Shown here: piece after piece, positions 1-9,874 of the stretch | Numbering within the stretch: position 1 is the first letter of the stretch | Layout: every line of letters begins with the position of its first letter | Assembly (NCBI GenBank): GCA_039583875.1 | Contig: CM077162.1 | Location: 62,912,822-62,976,821, forward strand | Length of the DNA: 64,000 nt | Source of the DNA: Platanthera guangdongensis | Taxonomy: Eukaryota > Streptophyta > Magnoliopsida > Asparagales > Orchidaceae | Reading direction: 5' to 3' | The notes under the pieces: generated by a model | What the model was told of the DNA's origin: nothing | The model's input: only the letters and a program-made list of their open reading frames with translations | Databases searched by the model: none | Made by a program: the position numbers and the translations under genes

Positions 1-725
1 ATCATACCTTGATTTATCTTCATTTCTTGAACACCTCCTGAAATCCTTCTTGACCATTTTGTAGAATATTTTAGCCAGAATTCTCATCAGCTCTTAATTT
101 GCTGGAAGTACTCATGATTCTTCAAATGCCTTAAAGGCAATGCTTTTCTCCTTCCTCCCTATGGTAGAAGTCTTCTGTTCAGCTGCATCTCTAGTCTTGA
201 TGAGCTGCTCATAAGACTTGAGCTTGCCTAGCAAAGACTCAATAAAAATTTCATTTAGACTTCTGGCCTCCTTGATTGGACAGATCCTAGAATCCCATGT
301 GCTGGGGAAGCATATAAGGATCTCATCATTGATCTTAGTCAATGATATGTTCTTGTACAGGTTCTTTAGCTCATTGATGATCAAGCTGAGTCTATTATAC
401 ATATCAATAATTGACTCTGACTCTTCCTTTTTGAAGTTCTCATATTGTGAGATGAGAAGGGATCTTATATCTTTCCTCTCACCAGCAGATCCTACTACCA
501 TTTGGTTGATGGAATCCCAAATGACCTTTGCTGATGTGTATTCAGCTACCTTTTGAAATATATCATCAGACATGGTTGAGCTAAGATGTTCATAACTTTA
601 GCATCTGCTATCTTCAATGTTTTCTGAGCTTCTGTCCACTTAGGTGGTGGAACTGCTGAGGTACTTGTTGATGTTATTGCAGAAGGAGTATGTGGAACTG
701 TCAAAACATAATTATAGATATCTTC
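1..725 (-). pseudogene. gag: Copia element C: gag, central and 3' part
   Basis: Minus-strand Gag of a Sirevirus-type copia element; Gag forms the particle that packages element RNA. The frame is open from 725 down to a TGA at 112-114. It contains the family landmarks NILAQ, DDIFQKVAE, WDSINQMV, NDEILICFPSTWDSRI and ARSLNEI, all shared with the Gags of elements A and B. Bases 111-1 still resemble the region before the zinc knuckle (FYKM, KKDFRR) but no longer in the same frame. The missing N-terminus is on the far side of element A, at 14507-14611, so A split this gene. The zinc knuckle and pol would lie left of the window. The copia gag assignment is firm; whether C was ever active cannot be judged. 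Confidence 0.8.
721..725. repeat. Target-site duplication TCTTC, left side of element A
   Basis: TCTTC directly precedes the first LTR base (726) and recurs directly after the last LTR base at 14502-14506. Both lie inside the same gag codons of element C, so the whole span 726-14501 entered C as one insertion. Five bases is the usual copia duplication length. Confidence 0.75.
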
Positions 726-1135
726 GGTTGGATCCCTAGTAAGATTTGGGCTAGATTCACTAAGTTAGGATCATATGACCCATAATGTATAACCAGGGTC
801 ATGGGTGTGTCCTAGAGTCTAGGCCAAGTCCTTAGAATCAACATCACATGGACCAACTATCAACAAGACTGTCAGAGACTCAAGACTTAGAGTTTTTCTA
901 AAGACCAAGTAAAATGAGTTCGACGTTCGTCGAACTCAGGTCGATGATAGTCATGCTCAGATCGACGATCTTAGAGTAAATTCTCTGAGCTGAGCTCGAC
1001 GAACTTGGTACTCAAGTCGACGAACTTTGGATACTATACTTAAACACTTCAAGATCAGAAAACATCTCTTTATTCTAAGACTAGAGTCTGACTTTGGTCA
1101 ACAAACTTAATTCTCAGCAAGACAAACTTAATTCC
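726..1135 (+). repeat. Element A LTR1, truncated
   Basis: This matches the first ~385 bases of LTR2 (2264 onward): GATCCCTAGTAAGATTTGGG, the TCCTAGAGTCTAGGCC block and the TCGACGA units at about 915-1035. The first base is G where the other LTRs have T. From about 1115 the match decays, and by 1136 the sequence continues as ORF3. The rest of U3, R and U5 is absent. Confidence 0.75.
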
Positions 1136-2079
1136 CAAGTTGAGAAACCCATTATATCTGATGAGATACTGAAAAAGCTAGATGCTTTATATGATAATCC
1201 ACAGGATAACAGTGATGATGATGATGAAAATGATGAGGATTCTGATGAGGATGCTAAGAAAAAGAAGAAGCCAGTATCTAAAAATAGAAAAGCTCCTCCT
1301 CCTCCTGCTCCTATGCAAATCCAACCAATGACACTCCCTACTATATTATCCAAAAGATAACTCCATATAAAGGGATGTCAACTTGGATGTGGTTATCCAA
1401 AAATGAATAGAAAGAGAGGAAGAGAATTAGAAGATACCCTCCTCCTTCATCTCAAAAATACAGAAAAGATCCACCTCCTCCTCCTCCTCCAGCTGTTGGT
1501 GCTTCATGCACAACTTCCCAAAGATCTACCCAATTCCAAACATATCAGAGACATCAAGGGAGATCTATTTCTGAAAGCAGCCAGCATAGGCATTACTCTT
1601 CAGGCAAGCAACATCAATTTCATCATCAACCACAGCAGTAGCAACAACAGCTATCATTCCCTATAGATCAGAAAGCTGAAAGTCCTAAAATACCAAATTC
1701 TCCTCCTGTTCCTTTTGAAGATCCTAAAACAGCTAATACAGCTAGAATGGCCAGGATCCAAGAACTTGTAGGCCTTTTTATGATTAACAAGGCCAAAGCT
1801 GAAGGAAAAGATCCTTCTGAGTATTCCATAATGTCTAAATACATGAAAGAAGAGCTTAAGAGGTTTGATAAAGCAAACAAGTTTTTTAATCTTGATGACT
1901 ACATGAAGTTGCACCGAGAAGCAGTTGTCCCCAGAGCCACATCTTTGAAGATTATAGGGGCTGCTGATATGACTATGATAAAAGTGCAAGCTTCAGATCC
2001 AAATATAGAAATTGTCTTTACCAAGCCTGGTGATAAAGGTAAAGAAGTAATGCCTAAAGATAAGAAACAAAAGAAGTGA
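1136..2079 (+). pseudogene. Element A first unit: 3' half of ORF3 (fragment)
   Basis: This corresponds to the C-terminal part of the third ORF of the main unit (11905-12852). Visible parts in order: EKPIISDEILKKLDALYDNPQD, an Asp/Glu run, the basic cluster KKKKKPVSKNRK, a Pro run, Ser/His/Gln-rich sequence, then MARIQELVG to the Lys-rich end KDKKQKK with TGA at 2077-2079. The last 110 codons are open here, whereas the main unit has a frameshift near 12756. The N-terminal half was lost in the deletion that fused LTR1 to this point. Confidence 0.7.
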
Positions 2080-2263
2080 TTCTGAACTGCTTTACTTCTG
2101 TTATGTTCTTATAACTGCTTTCTATTTCTGAACAAAGCTTATGTACATATATATATCTTCTGTATGTGTTATTGATCTCTGCAAGATATATTCTTTTTTG
2201 CCTTGTGATTTTCAATTTTGTTTTGAGTCTGTAATTAGTGACCTCACCCAAATTGGTGGAGAT
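2080..2263 (+). other. 3' UTR and polypurine tract before LTR2
   Basis: Non-coding, AT-rich. It ends in GGTGGAGAT directly before the TG of LTR2. The equivalent site before LTR3 reads AGGGGAGAT. This is the expected plus-strand primer position. Confidence 0.65.
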
Positions 2264-2449
2264 TGTTAGATCCCTAGTAAGATTTGGGCTAGGTTCACTA
2301 AGTTAGGATCATATGACCCACAATGTATAGACAAGGTCATGAGTGTGTCCTAGAGTCTAGGCCAAGTCCTTAGAATCAACATCACATGGACCAGCTATCA
2401 ACAAGACTGTCAGAGACTCAAGACTTAGAGTTTTTCTAAAGACCAAGTA

Positions 2450-3020
2450 AAATGAGTTCGTCGTTCGTCGAACTCAGGTCGACGATAGTCGTGCTCAGAT
2501 TGACGATCTCAGAGTAAATTATATGATCTGAGCTCGACGAACTTGGTACTCAGGTCGACGAACTTTGGACACTATACTTCAACACTTCAAGATCAGAAAA
2601 CATCTCTTTATTCTAAGTCCAGAGTCAGACTTTGGTCGACGAACTTGATTCTCAGCTCGACGAACTGTGACCACAATAGCTTGAGTTATCCAGCAGTAGT
2701 TAAGTGGTCCTCAGCTCGAGAAAACCAATTCTTAGGTCGATGAATTCTGGATACTTCACTTCAACACCTTCATCTAGAAGCATCTAAAATTATTCTAAGT
2801 CCAGAAATATTATGCTGAACTTCAGTCGACGAAACCAGATATCAGCTCGATGAACTCCATACATAAAAAAGACAATGTTTCTAGAGAATATAGTTCTGCT
2901 TTCTACTCGATGATCTTGGAACTCAGCTCGACGAACAGAAGTCATCTGGTCGACAAACTCAGCAACTCAGCTCAACGAACTGTGAACTCAGCTCGACGAT
3001 TTCTGTTATCAGTTCGACGA
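2450..3020. repeat. TCGACGA inverted-repeat array in LTR2 U3
   Basis: There are about fifteen irregularly spaced copies of CTCAGxTCGACGAAC, with some paired TTCGTCGAAC ... TCGACGA hairpin units. Spacing is roughly 20-60 bases, so this is a dispersed array rather than a tandem satellite. It lies upstream of the TATA box, in the position of a promoter-proximal regulatory region. Confidence 0.75.
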
Positions 3021-3268
3021 GTCCAGACTTAGTTATTTTCCATCCTTCTGTCCCCTTCTTACTATAATAATTCCTGAGTAATTAATGCTCAAATATTCTC
3101 TGGAATATAACCATTAGATAGAGCATTGATCATGGTCTTCTCCAGGATTATTGCCTGCCGTTTTTCCATGGGGCAGTTGGGTAAATAATTCAATGCCGTT
3201 TATTCTCAAGGCCGTCAGCATTGATTGCAGAGGATTTCAAAATTTCGAAAGACCATTTTGATAGGAAA

Positions 3269-3276
3269 TATAAAAG
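3269..3276 (+). promoter_or_regulatory. Predicted TATA box of LTR2
   Basis: TATAAAAG in the context GGAAATATAAAAGAG, followed by a pyrimidine-rich stretch (TTTTCTCTCTTCTTCC). The same block is at 13684-13691 in LTR3, and matching ones lie on the minus strand in the LTRs of B. It would mark the U3/R boundary about 30 bases downstream. Confidence 0.6.
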
Positions 3277-4089
3277 AGATTTTCTCTCTTCTTCCTGTTG
3301 ATAGACAAATAGATAGAACAAGATACACAATACATAGAGACAACAGATACAGAAAATAATCAGTCTGAAATAAGAGATTCACTGCAGTCTGTCAACACAG
3401 AATTCTGACACAATAAGAAGCCATATTCCTGAAGATCATCAGCTATCTGAAGAAGAAGAACACCTAATCAAAATCAAGAGTCTTCTGTCTTCAACACTCC
3501 AGGATACTTCAAAGGATAACTACATCACTATCTGTCAAAGAAGTTCCTGAACAGCTGCTGATCAAGGCTGTACTACTGAAGGCCTATCACCCTGCTACAA
3601 GGCTTCTTCTACCTGAACCATTCTATATCTCAGTGGGAGCCTGTGCTAAAATCAAATATCCACCAGTCTTCTCAGTTGCATATTGAGAAAAATAAGACAC
3701 AATCATCCCTCACCCCCCACTATATAAAGGGTTATAACTCCCTTCAAAAGTTATTCCTGGTTATAAGTCACCTGATCAAAAGACTTGAGGATTGGTTTTT
3801 GAGCACCTGATAAAAAGCTCATTGGTGTCAGGCACCTGATCAAAAATTTGAGTGGATTCCTACTAGGGTGGTAGAAGAGTGGATGTAGCCAAGTTTAGGG
3901 GAACTACTATAAATTTGTTTGTTGTCTAGATTGCTCTTTTCTTTTATTTTTGTGCTATGGCTGTTTGTTAGGATTGCTGTTTTAATTTTGTTCATGCACT
4001 GGATTAAATCAGAAGAAAATTTTATAAAACCTGAATACTCTATTCAACCCCCCTCTAGAGTATTCCTAATCTAACAGCTCACTTTCAAT

Positions 4090-4101
4090 TGGTATCAGAG
4101 C
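4090..4101 (+). other. Primer binding site (initiator Met tRNA)
   Basis: TGGTATCAGAGC, two bases after the LTR end. It is complementary to the 3' end of plant initiator methionine tRNA, the usual primer for copia elements. The leader to the gag ATG is 103 bases long and ends in a pyrimidine-rich stretch with TTTAG. Confidence 0.85.
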
Positions 4102-4204
4102 TTGGATTCCTTGGTGTACACAGGCTAACCCTTGAACTAAAGATCCTGTGTTAGATCATATTTCATCTTTTATCTTTATTTTTATTTAGACTATATACAC
4201 AACA

Positions 4205-5349
4205 ATGGCACAAAACAAAGACTATGCAAGCACCAGACCTCCAGTTTGCAACCTAAATAGGTTTGCCATCTGGAAGACAAGAATCAAATTGTATATGGAC
4301 TCTATTGATGAAGATATCTACAATTCCATCTTGACAGGTCCTCCTCAAGCCACTGCTTTTATATCTACAGTAGCCTCAAGCATAAATGCAGTTCCACCAC
4401 CTGAGTGGACTGAGGCTCAGAAGAAGTTCAAGGTTGTTGATGCCAAGGCAATGAACATACTAGCACAGACTATGTCAAATGATATCTTCCAAAAGGTTGC
4501 TGAATGCACTTAAGCCAAAGCCATCTGGGATTCCCTAAACCAAATAGTGGCTGGATCAATAGATGAAAGAAAGGATAGGAGATCCAATCTCATATCCTTA
4601 TATGGGAATTTCAAGAAAGAGGAAGTTGATTCAGTAGCTGAAATGTATAATAGGTTATGCTCAATCATCAATGAGCTAAAAACTTTGGATAAGGACACCA
4701 ACCTCACTGAGGTGAATGATAAGATCCTAATATGCTTCCCAAGCTCATGGGATTCAAGGATCTGGCCTATCAAAGAAGCCAGAAGCCTAAATGAGATATC
4801 CACTGAATCTCTATTAGAAAAACTTAAGTCCTATGAACAGCTGATTAAATCCAGGGAGGTAGCTGAGAAGAGAACACCCCCTCCAGTAAGAAAAGAGAAT
4901 AACATTGCTTTAAAGGAAGCTGAAGAGACAGAGACTCCCTCAACAAATGAAGAACTCATGAGTCTTTTTGTCAAAAGATTCTACAAGTTTGCAAGAAATG
5001 ATTTCAGGAGGAAGTCATACAGGATGACAAACCAAGGTATGATAAAACACCAACTAAAGAAGTGGTATTCTTTGGTTGCAGGAAAGCTGGACACTTCATT
5101 TTTGAGTGTACAGAGAATCAAAAGAAAGAAAAGAGAAGAGAGAAAGATAGCAGGAGACCGCACAACAACAGACCTTCTTCCAGCAAATATAAGAAGAAGG
5201 AGAAGGGTTTTGTGGCTAAAACCTGGAGTGAGACTGAAGAAGAATCAACATATTCTAGCTCTAATGAAGATGAGAAAGAGGCAAGGGCCAAGGAGGTTTT
5301 CCTGATGGCAATTGATGCTTCCAGGAGCCATTCAGAAGAAGAGGACTAA
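4205..5349 (+). pseudogene. gag: Element A gag
   Basis: Structural protein of the particle. It starts at ATG 4205 (MAQNKDYASTRPPVCNLN), the same start as in B and C. The frame is closed by TAA at 4511-4513, continues in the same frame from 4514, then shifts near 5025 into the frame that holds the nucleocapsid region (to 5349). The zinc knuckle reads FFGCRKAGHFIFEC: its first Cys is Phe, so the C-X2-C-X4-H-X4-C site is lost, while B keeps it. Central landmarks are ILAQTMSNDIFQKVAE, NDKILICFPSSWDSRIW and EARSLNEIS. Gag could not be made full length from this copy. Confidence 0.85.
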
Positions 5350-6318
5350 TACAATGAAGTAGTTTAAGATTCTGAAGCTGACAAGGTATTGTCTTCTTTT
5401 GATTACAGTTCTGATTCTTTTAAATTTGAATTTAAAACAATGTGTATAGGCTTAATAAACTTAGAAAAGGAGATTAAAACTCTTAGGGAAAAAATAGAAA
5501 ACCTAGAGAATGTCAACTATGAAAACATTAGGTTAAAAGATGAATTAACCTTAGCTAATGAACAAATAATAATTTTAAAGACTGAGCTTTATGAGGCTAA
5601 ACAACTTGAGGAAACTCTTAATGGAAGAAGCCTCAAGCTGATGGACATCACTAGCACTGTAAATGCCAGACTCAATGGCAAGCTAGGCTTGGGTGCTTCA
5701 TCAGGTTTGCCCCCGATCCTCAAGAAAAATATTCTGACTACCCGTATTAAATTTGTTTCTGAAAAAGGGAAAGAGAAAATAAACAATAAACAAACCTTAG
5801 ATCTAATCCCAAAATCAATAAGTCAGAACAACAAAAATCAGAAAACTATTTAAAATAAGGTTCAACAGAATTCGTCGAACTCAGATCGACAAAATGTTGC
5901 TAGTTCGTCGAACCCCACTCGACGAACGTTGAACGCAAACTATAGCTATAATTATTCGTCTAACTGCGATCGACGAACTCTGTATGGTTCATCGAGCAGA
6001 GGTCGAGGAATGCGGAGTACAGAAAATGAATATGTTCATTCTCTGGGCAGAGATCGACGGTCTCAACCCAATTCGTCGAACTTTGGTTGACGAACTCAAA
6101 AAAATTCGTCGAACCCAGAAAGACTTAACAAAAACTGTAATCTTAACAACAACTCTAATAATTCTAGGAAACCATTTAATCCTGTAGCTGATTGGGTTAT
6201 ACCACCTAGTAGATATTACCCTTTAGGATACAAATCCCAACCGGAATTCTCTATCATTTCTAGCTTTTCATACCAGCAAAACAAAGGACCCTAGGTAACC
6301 TGGGTCAAGAACAATTAA
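5350..6318 (+). pseudogene. gag: Element A gag-protease linker: coiled coil and array-encoded segment
   Basis: This follows the zinc knuckle. Part one (5389-5853) has a heptad-rich coiled coil (LINLEKEIKTLREKIENLE and onward), then the motif MDITSTVNARLNGKLGLGASS that is identical in B. Part two (about 5860-6110) is the TCGTCGA/TCGACGA array read as Ser-Ser-Asn and Arg-Arg repeats. Part three contains DWVIPPSRYYPLGY and ends in TWVKNN followed by TAA at 6316-6318. B has a TAA at the same position, so this may be the natural end of Gag. Several stops and frame changes are present. Confidence 0.65.
5860..6110. repeat. TCGACGA array inside the gag-protease linker
   Basis: At least eight TTCGTCGAAC or TCGACGAAC units alternate in orientation. 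In the Gag frame the units give SSN followed by RR. It is the same DNA motif as in the LTR U3, but here inside coding sequence. Confidence 0.7.
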
Positions 6319-6319
6319 T

Positions 6320-6720
6320 TGTATTTCATTGCAGGTGAAAAGCTATCCACGTGTGAATCAGACTTGGTACTTGGATAGTGGTTAATCCAAACATATGACT
6401 AGCAGCAAGGACATCTTACACAAATATAAGTCCAAGCTGGGGCCAAAGGTTATCTTTGGGGATTCCAAATGTGGCCAGTCAGAAGGTTTTGGAGAAGTGA
6501 AGATTGAAGCTGTTACTTTCAAGAAAGTAACTTATGTCAGAGGACTCAAGCATAACCTCTCTCCATAAGTCAGTTATGTGATGAAGGTTATCAGGTACAC
6601 TTTAACTCATCTTCTTCTATTATTTCTAATAAGGAAAATCAAACTGTTTTAATTGGAAATAGACAAGACAACATATATTTAGTTGATTTTCTATCTGTCA
6701 ATTCTGATATCTGCTTACTT
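6320..6720 (+). pseudogene. pol: Element A protease
   Basis: Retropepsin-like aspartic protease that cleaves the polyprotein. It begins just after TTTCATTGCAG (AG at 6333-6334). The active-site region reads TWYLDSG and is then interrupted by a stop where B has SGCSKHMTGS. KLGPKVIFGDS, EGFGEVKI, LKHNL and SQLCDEGYQVHF follow, all matching B. A one-base insertion relative to B lies between the gag TAA and the protease. Confidence 0.7.
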
Positions 6721-7800
6721 AATATTTCTAGTAATCAGAATGATTTATGACATAAAAGGCTAGGTCATGTAAACTTAAAAAACATTGCTAGACTATTAAA
6801 AGACAACCTTGTTAGAGGTTTACCTTCTGGTCCCTATAAGAAGGAATGTCTTTGCAAACTTAATCTAGCTTTAAATCTGTTAACAAAAGTGATTCACATA
6901 GGATTTTGTATTTGCTACATATGGATCGTTTTAGACCCATTGCTGTACAAAGCCTAGGAGGGAAATCCTATACCTTAGTTATTGTGGATGAATTCTCAAG
7001 GTTCACTTGGGTATCCTTTCTGAGATCTAAGTCAGATACCTTTAAGGTTCTTACAGATTTTCTCAGGACCATACAGATTGAGTTTTCTACTCATATTGTA
7101 TTGATCATAAGTGACCATGATACAGAGTTTGAGTCTCTTCCTATGCATGAGTTCTAAGAGAAGGAAGGTATCAGGCATTGCTTCTCAGCTCCTAGAACTC
7201 CGCAACAAAATGAGGTTGCTGAAAGGAAAAACAGGACACTCATTGAAGCTATAGGTACATTGCTTGCAGATGCTTACACTCCCCTAACCTTTTGGGTAGA
7301 GGCTGTGAGCCCAACAAATTATGTCCTGAACAGGAGTTTAATTCATAAACTGAAGAATAGGACTCCCTATGAATTACTTAAAGGGAAGAAACCTAAAATC
7401 AATTATTTTAAATTATTTAGATGTATATGTTATATTCACAATAACAACAAAAGATATATTAGAAAGTTTGAGGCCAAGACTGAAGAGAGAATATTTCTAG
7501 GATATTTCCAAGTAAGCAAAGCCTATAGGGTTTTTAATAAATCATCTCTAAAAATTGAAGAGTCTATCCATGTTACATTTGATGAGGCTAACTTGTCTTG
7601 CAAGGAGAAAGAGATTTCTACCAAAAGCAATTTGCAGGTACCTCACTTGTGTGAGAATTTGGATGGACTAAACCTTACCCAAGAGGTTCCAACACATCCT
7701 TCTCCATAAGTCAATGAAGATAGTGAATATGAAGGCACTAAAGGGATTGATATTCCCCCAACAATAAACATAATTCCACAAGAGGAATTAGTTCCTAATG
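6721..7800 (+). pseudogene. pol: Element A integrase
   Basis: DDE integrase that inserts element cDNA. The N-terminal zinc-binding part is at about 6745-6860 (HKRLGHVNLKNI; a TGA replaces the Trp before it; the Cys pair is degraded to KKECLCKL). The catalytic core has Asp in MDRFRPI (about 6924), Asp in IISDHD (about 7113) and Glu in NEVAERKNRT (about 7221). All three acidic residues survive, but TAA at 7155-7157 cuts the core. The C-terminal part runs through FKLFRCICYIH and EERIFLGY to a TAA near 7708, then an acidic, Pro-rich link to RT. Confidence 0.8.
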
Positions 7801-7959
7801 CTGTTGCAGAACTAACTCCACCCACCTATCTTGTCACACCAAGGGATCACCCCAGATCTCAAGTGATTGGAGACATTTCAGCAGGTGTACAGACCAGGCA
7901 TCGACTCAACCAAGATTTGATGCATGCCTGTTTTCTCTCTCAGGTTGAACCTCTATCCA

Positions 7960-8807
7960 TCCATGATGCTGAGCAGGATCCCCACTGGATCATTGCATTG
8001 CAGGAGGAATTAAATCAATTTGAGTGATGTAGAGTTTGGAATTTATTTCCAAGACCCCAAGACTATCCAGTCATTGGAACCAAATGGGTATACATAAATA
8101 AATTGGATGCCCAAGGTACAATAGTGAGGAACAAGGCTAGGCTTGTTGCTCAAGGATACAGGTAAGAGGAAGGAATAGATTATGACCAAACCTTTGCACC
8201 TATGGCAAGGTTAGAGGCAATCAGAATATTCCTGGCCTATGCAGCCTACAAGAGATTCAAGGTGTATCAGATGGATGTGAAGAGTGCATTCCTAAATGGA
8301 GTATTTAAAGAAGGGGTTTATGTTGAACAACCTCCAGGTTTTGTCTCTCCAACTCACCCTTATCATGTTTTCAAATTGCATAAAACTCTTTATGGTCTCA
8401 AGCAAGATCCAAGAGCTTGGTATGAGACCCTAGCCAGCTTTTTGATAGAGCATAAATTCATTAGAGGCATAGTAGATAGAACACTTTTAACTAGACATCA
8501 TAAGGATCAAATATTGTTAGTGCAAATATATGTGTATGACATCATATTTGGGTCTACTGATTCCAAATTATGCAAGAGGTTCTCTGACCTTATGCATTCA
8601 AAATTTGAAATGAGTAGCATGGGTGCGCTTTCCTACTTCCTTGGTCTCCAAGTGAAGCAGTTTCCTGATGGCATCTTCATCTCTCAAGCTAGGTTTGCTA
8701 AAGAGCTTATAAAGAAGTTTGAGATGGCTGATGCTTCAGCAAAGAAAGTGCCTATGGCTACTAATGCTGTGATTTACTCTGATGCACATGGGAAACCTCT
8801 GAATTAG
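7960..8807 (+). pseudogene. pol: Element A reverse transcriptase
   Basis: Copia RT, identified by [50 protein letters not shown] and [13 protein letters not shown]. The active-site box that should read YVDD reads YVYD (in [12 protein letters not shown]), so one catalytic Asp is lost. Stops lie at 8025-8027 (TGA in FE-stop-CRVW, shared with B), after GYR near 8164, and at 8805-8807. From 8202 to 8804 the frame is open. The same YVYD is in the second copy, so the loss predates the duplication. Confidence 0.85.
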
Positions 8808-9482
8808 AAATTATATAGGGGCATTATTGGGTCCCTACTATATCTAACAGCAAGCAGACCTGATATCATGTTTGCCACATGCCTTTGTGCTAGGTTCCAA
8901 GTGAACCCTAAAGAATCTCATCTAATTTTATTAAAAAGAATTTTGAGATATATAAAAGGTTGTCCTAGTCTAGGCCTATGGTATCCTGCTGAGTCAGAAT
9001 TTGATTTAATTGGATTTTCAGATGCTGACTTTGCTGGATGCAGGGTTGATAGAAAAAGCACCTCAGGGACTTATCAGTTCCTTGGTATGAGGTTGGTATC
9101 TTGGTTTTGCAAGAAACAGTCTTCTAAATCCACCTCAACTGCTGAAGCAGAATATATTACAGCAAGAAGTTATTGTTCTCAGATGCTGTGGATCCAAAAC
9201 CAACTCCTAGACTATGGTCTCAACTTAAATAATTCAACTCTCTCTTGTGATAACACAAGTGCTATAACAATATCACAAAATCCAGTCCATCACAGTAAGA
9301 CTAAGCATATAGACATTAGGCATCACTTCATTAGAGAGTGTGTAGACAAAAACAATATTAATCTTGTCTATATCTACACTGATTTATAAAGAGCTGATAT
9401 ATTCACCAAACCTCTGAATGAGAGAAATCACTTATTCTTTATAAATCAGCTTGGAATGATCAATGGAGAAGACTTAGTTTAG
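8808..9482 (+). pseudogene. pol: Element A RNase H
   Basis: Copia RNase H, C-terminal domain of Pol, which degrades the RNA strand of the hybrid. Landmarks are [33 protein letters not shown] (first Asp), STAEAEYI (Glu), CDNTSAI (Asp) and [15 protein letters not shown], ending with RNHLFFINQLGMINGEDLV and a stop at about 9480. Catalytic acidic residues are intact. A TAA at 9386-9388 interrupts just before the terminal ADIFTKPL motif. Confidence 0.8.
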
Positions 9483-9484
9483 TT

Positions 9485-9800
9485 TCTGTCTGCACTCGAC
9501 GAATTATCTAGAGTTCGTCAAACAGAGCTCGACGAACTAGGGAAACTTTGGGAGATATTCGTCGAACGACGGTCGACGAACTCTCTATGAGTGAAGTTGT
9601 TGTCGTCGAACGGAGATCGACAAATCCACTTCAGAAAACTTTCGTCGAACGGAGCTCGACGAAATGTCTTCAACTCTTCCAGCTGAGCTCAATGAATTAT
9701 TTCACTATTAATTATTTCGTCGATCTCAGGTCGAAGAATTTCTTATTTTTCGCGGAACGGAGTTTGTCGATTCATATTCCAGAAAATCTTATAACTAGGT
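9485..9800. repeat. TCGACGA array in the pol-ORF3 spacer
   Basis: About a dozen units lie between the end of Pol and the ORF3 start, many as close inverted pairs (TTCGTCGAACGGAGCTCGAC and similar). No convincing coding frame runs through it. Confidence 0.7.
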
Positions 9801-9848
9801 TTTCTTCGACCTCTATCCCGCGCTTTCTGTTCCTTTGTACTTGATCGC

Positions 9849-9866
9849 TATTTTTCTCTCTTGCAG
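9849..9866 (+). promoter_or_regulatory. Predicted 3' splice site before ORF3
   Basis: A pyrimidine tract TATTTTTCTCTCTTGCAG ends in AG at 9865-9866, eight bases before the ORF3 ATG. B and D have comparable sequences at the same place, which suggests ORF3 is translated from a spliced subgenomic RNA. No donor has been assigned. Confidence 0.5.
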
Positions 9867-9874
9867 GTGATTTC

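Larger units (their letters stand above)
2264..4087 (+). repeat. Element A LTR2 (functions as 5' LTR of the main unit)
   Basis: The LTR is 1824 bp, begins TGTTAGATCCC and ends CTCACTTTCA. The 3' boundary is set by LTR3, where similarity continues through ACTCACTTTCA and then stops. It contains the TCGACGA array (about 2450-3020), a TATA box (3269-3276), three copies of CACCTGATCAAAA-like sequence in R/U5 (3774-3850) and the CCCCCCTCTAGAG edge. It is longer than LTR3 by one ~357-bp block (2664-3020). Confidence 0.85.

Noticed and set aside
2450..3020. Centromeric satellite interpretation of the TCGACGA array
   Set aside because: Units are dispersed with variable spacing and are confined to retrotransposon positions.
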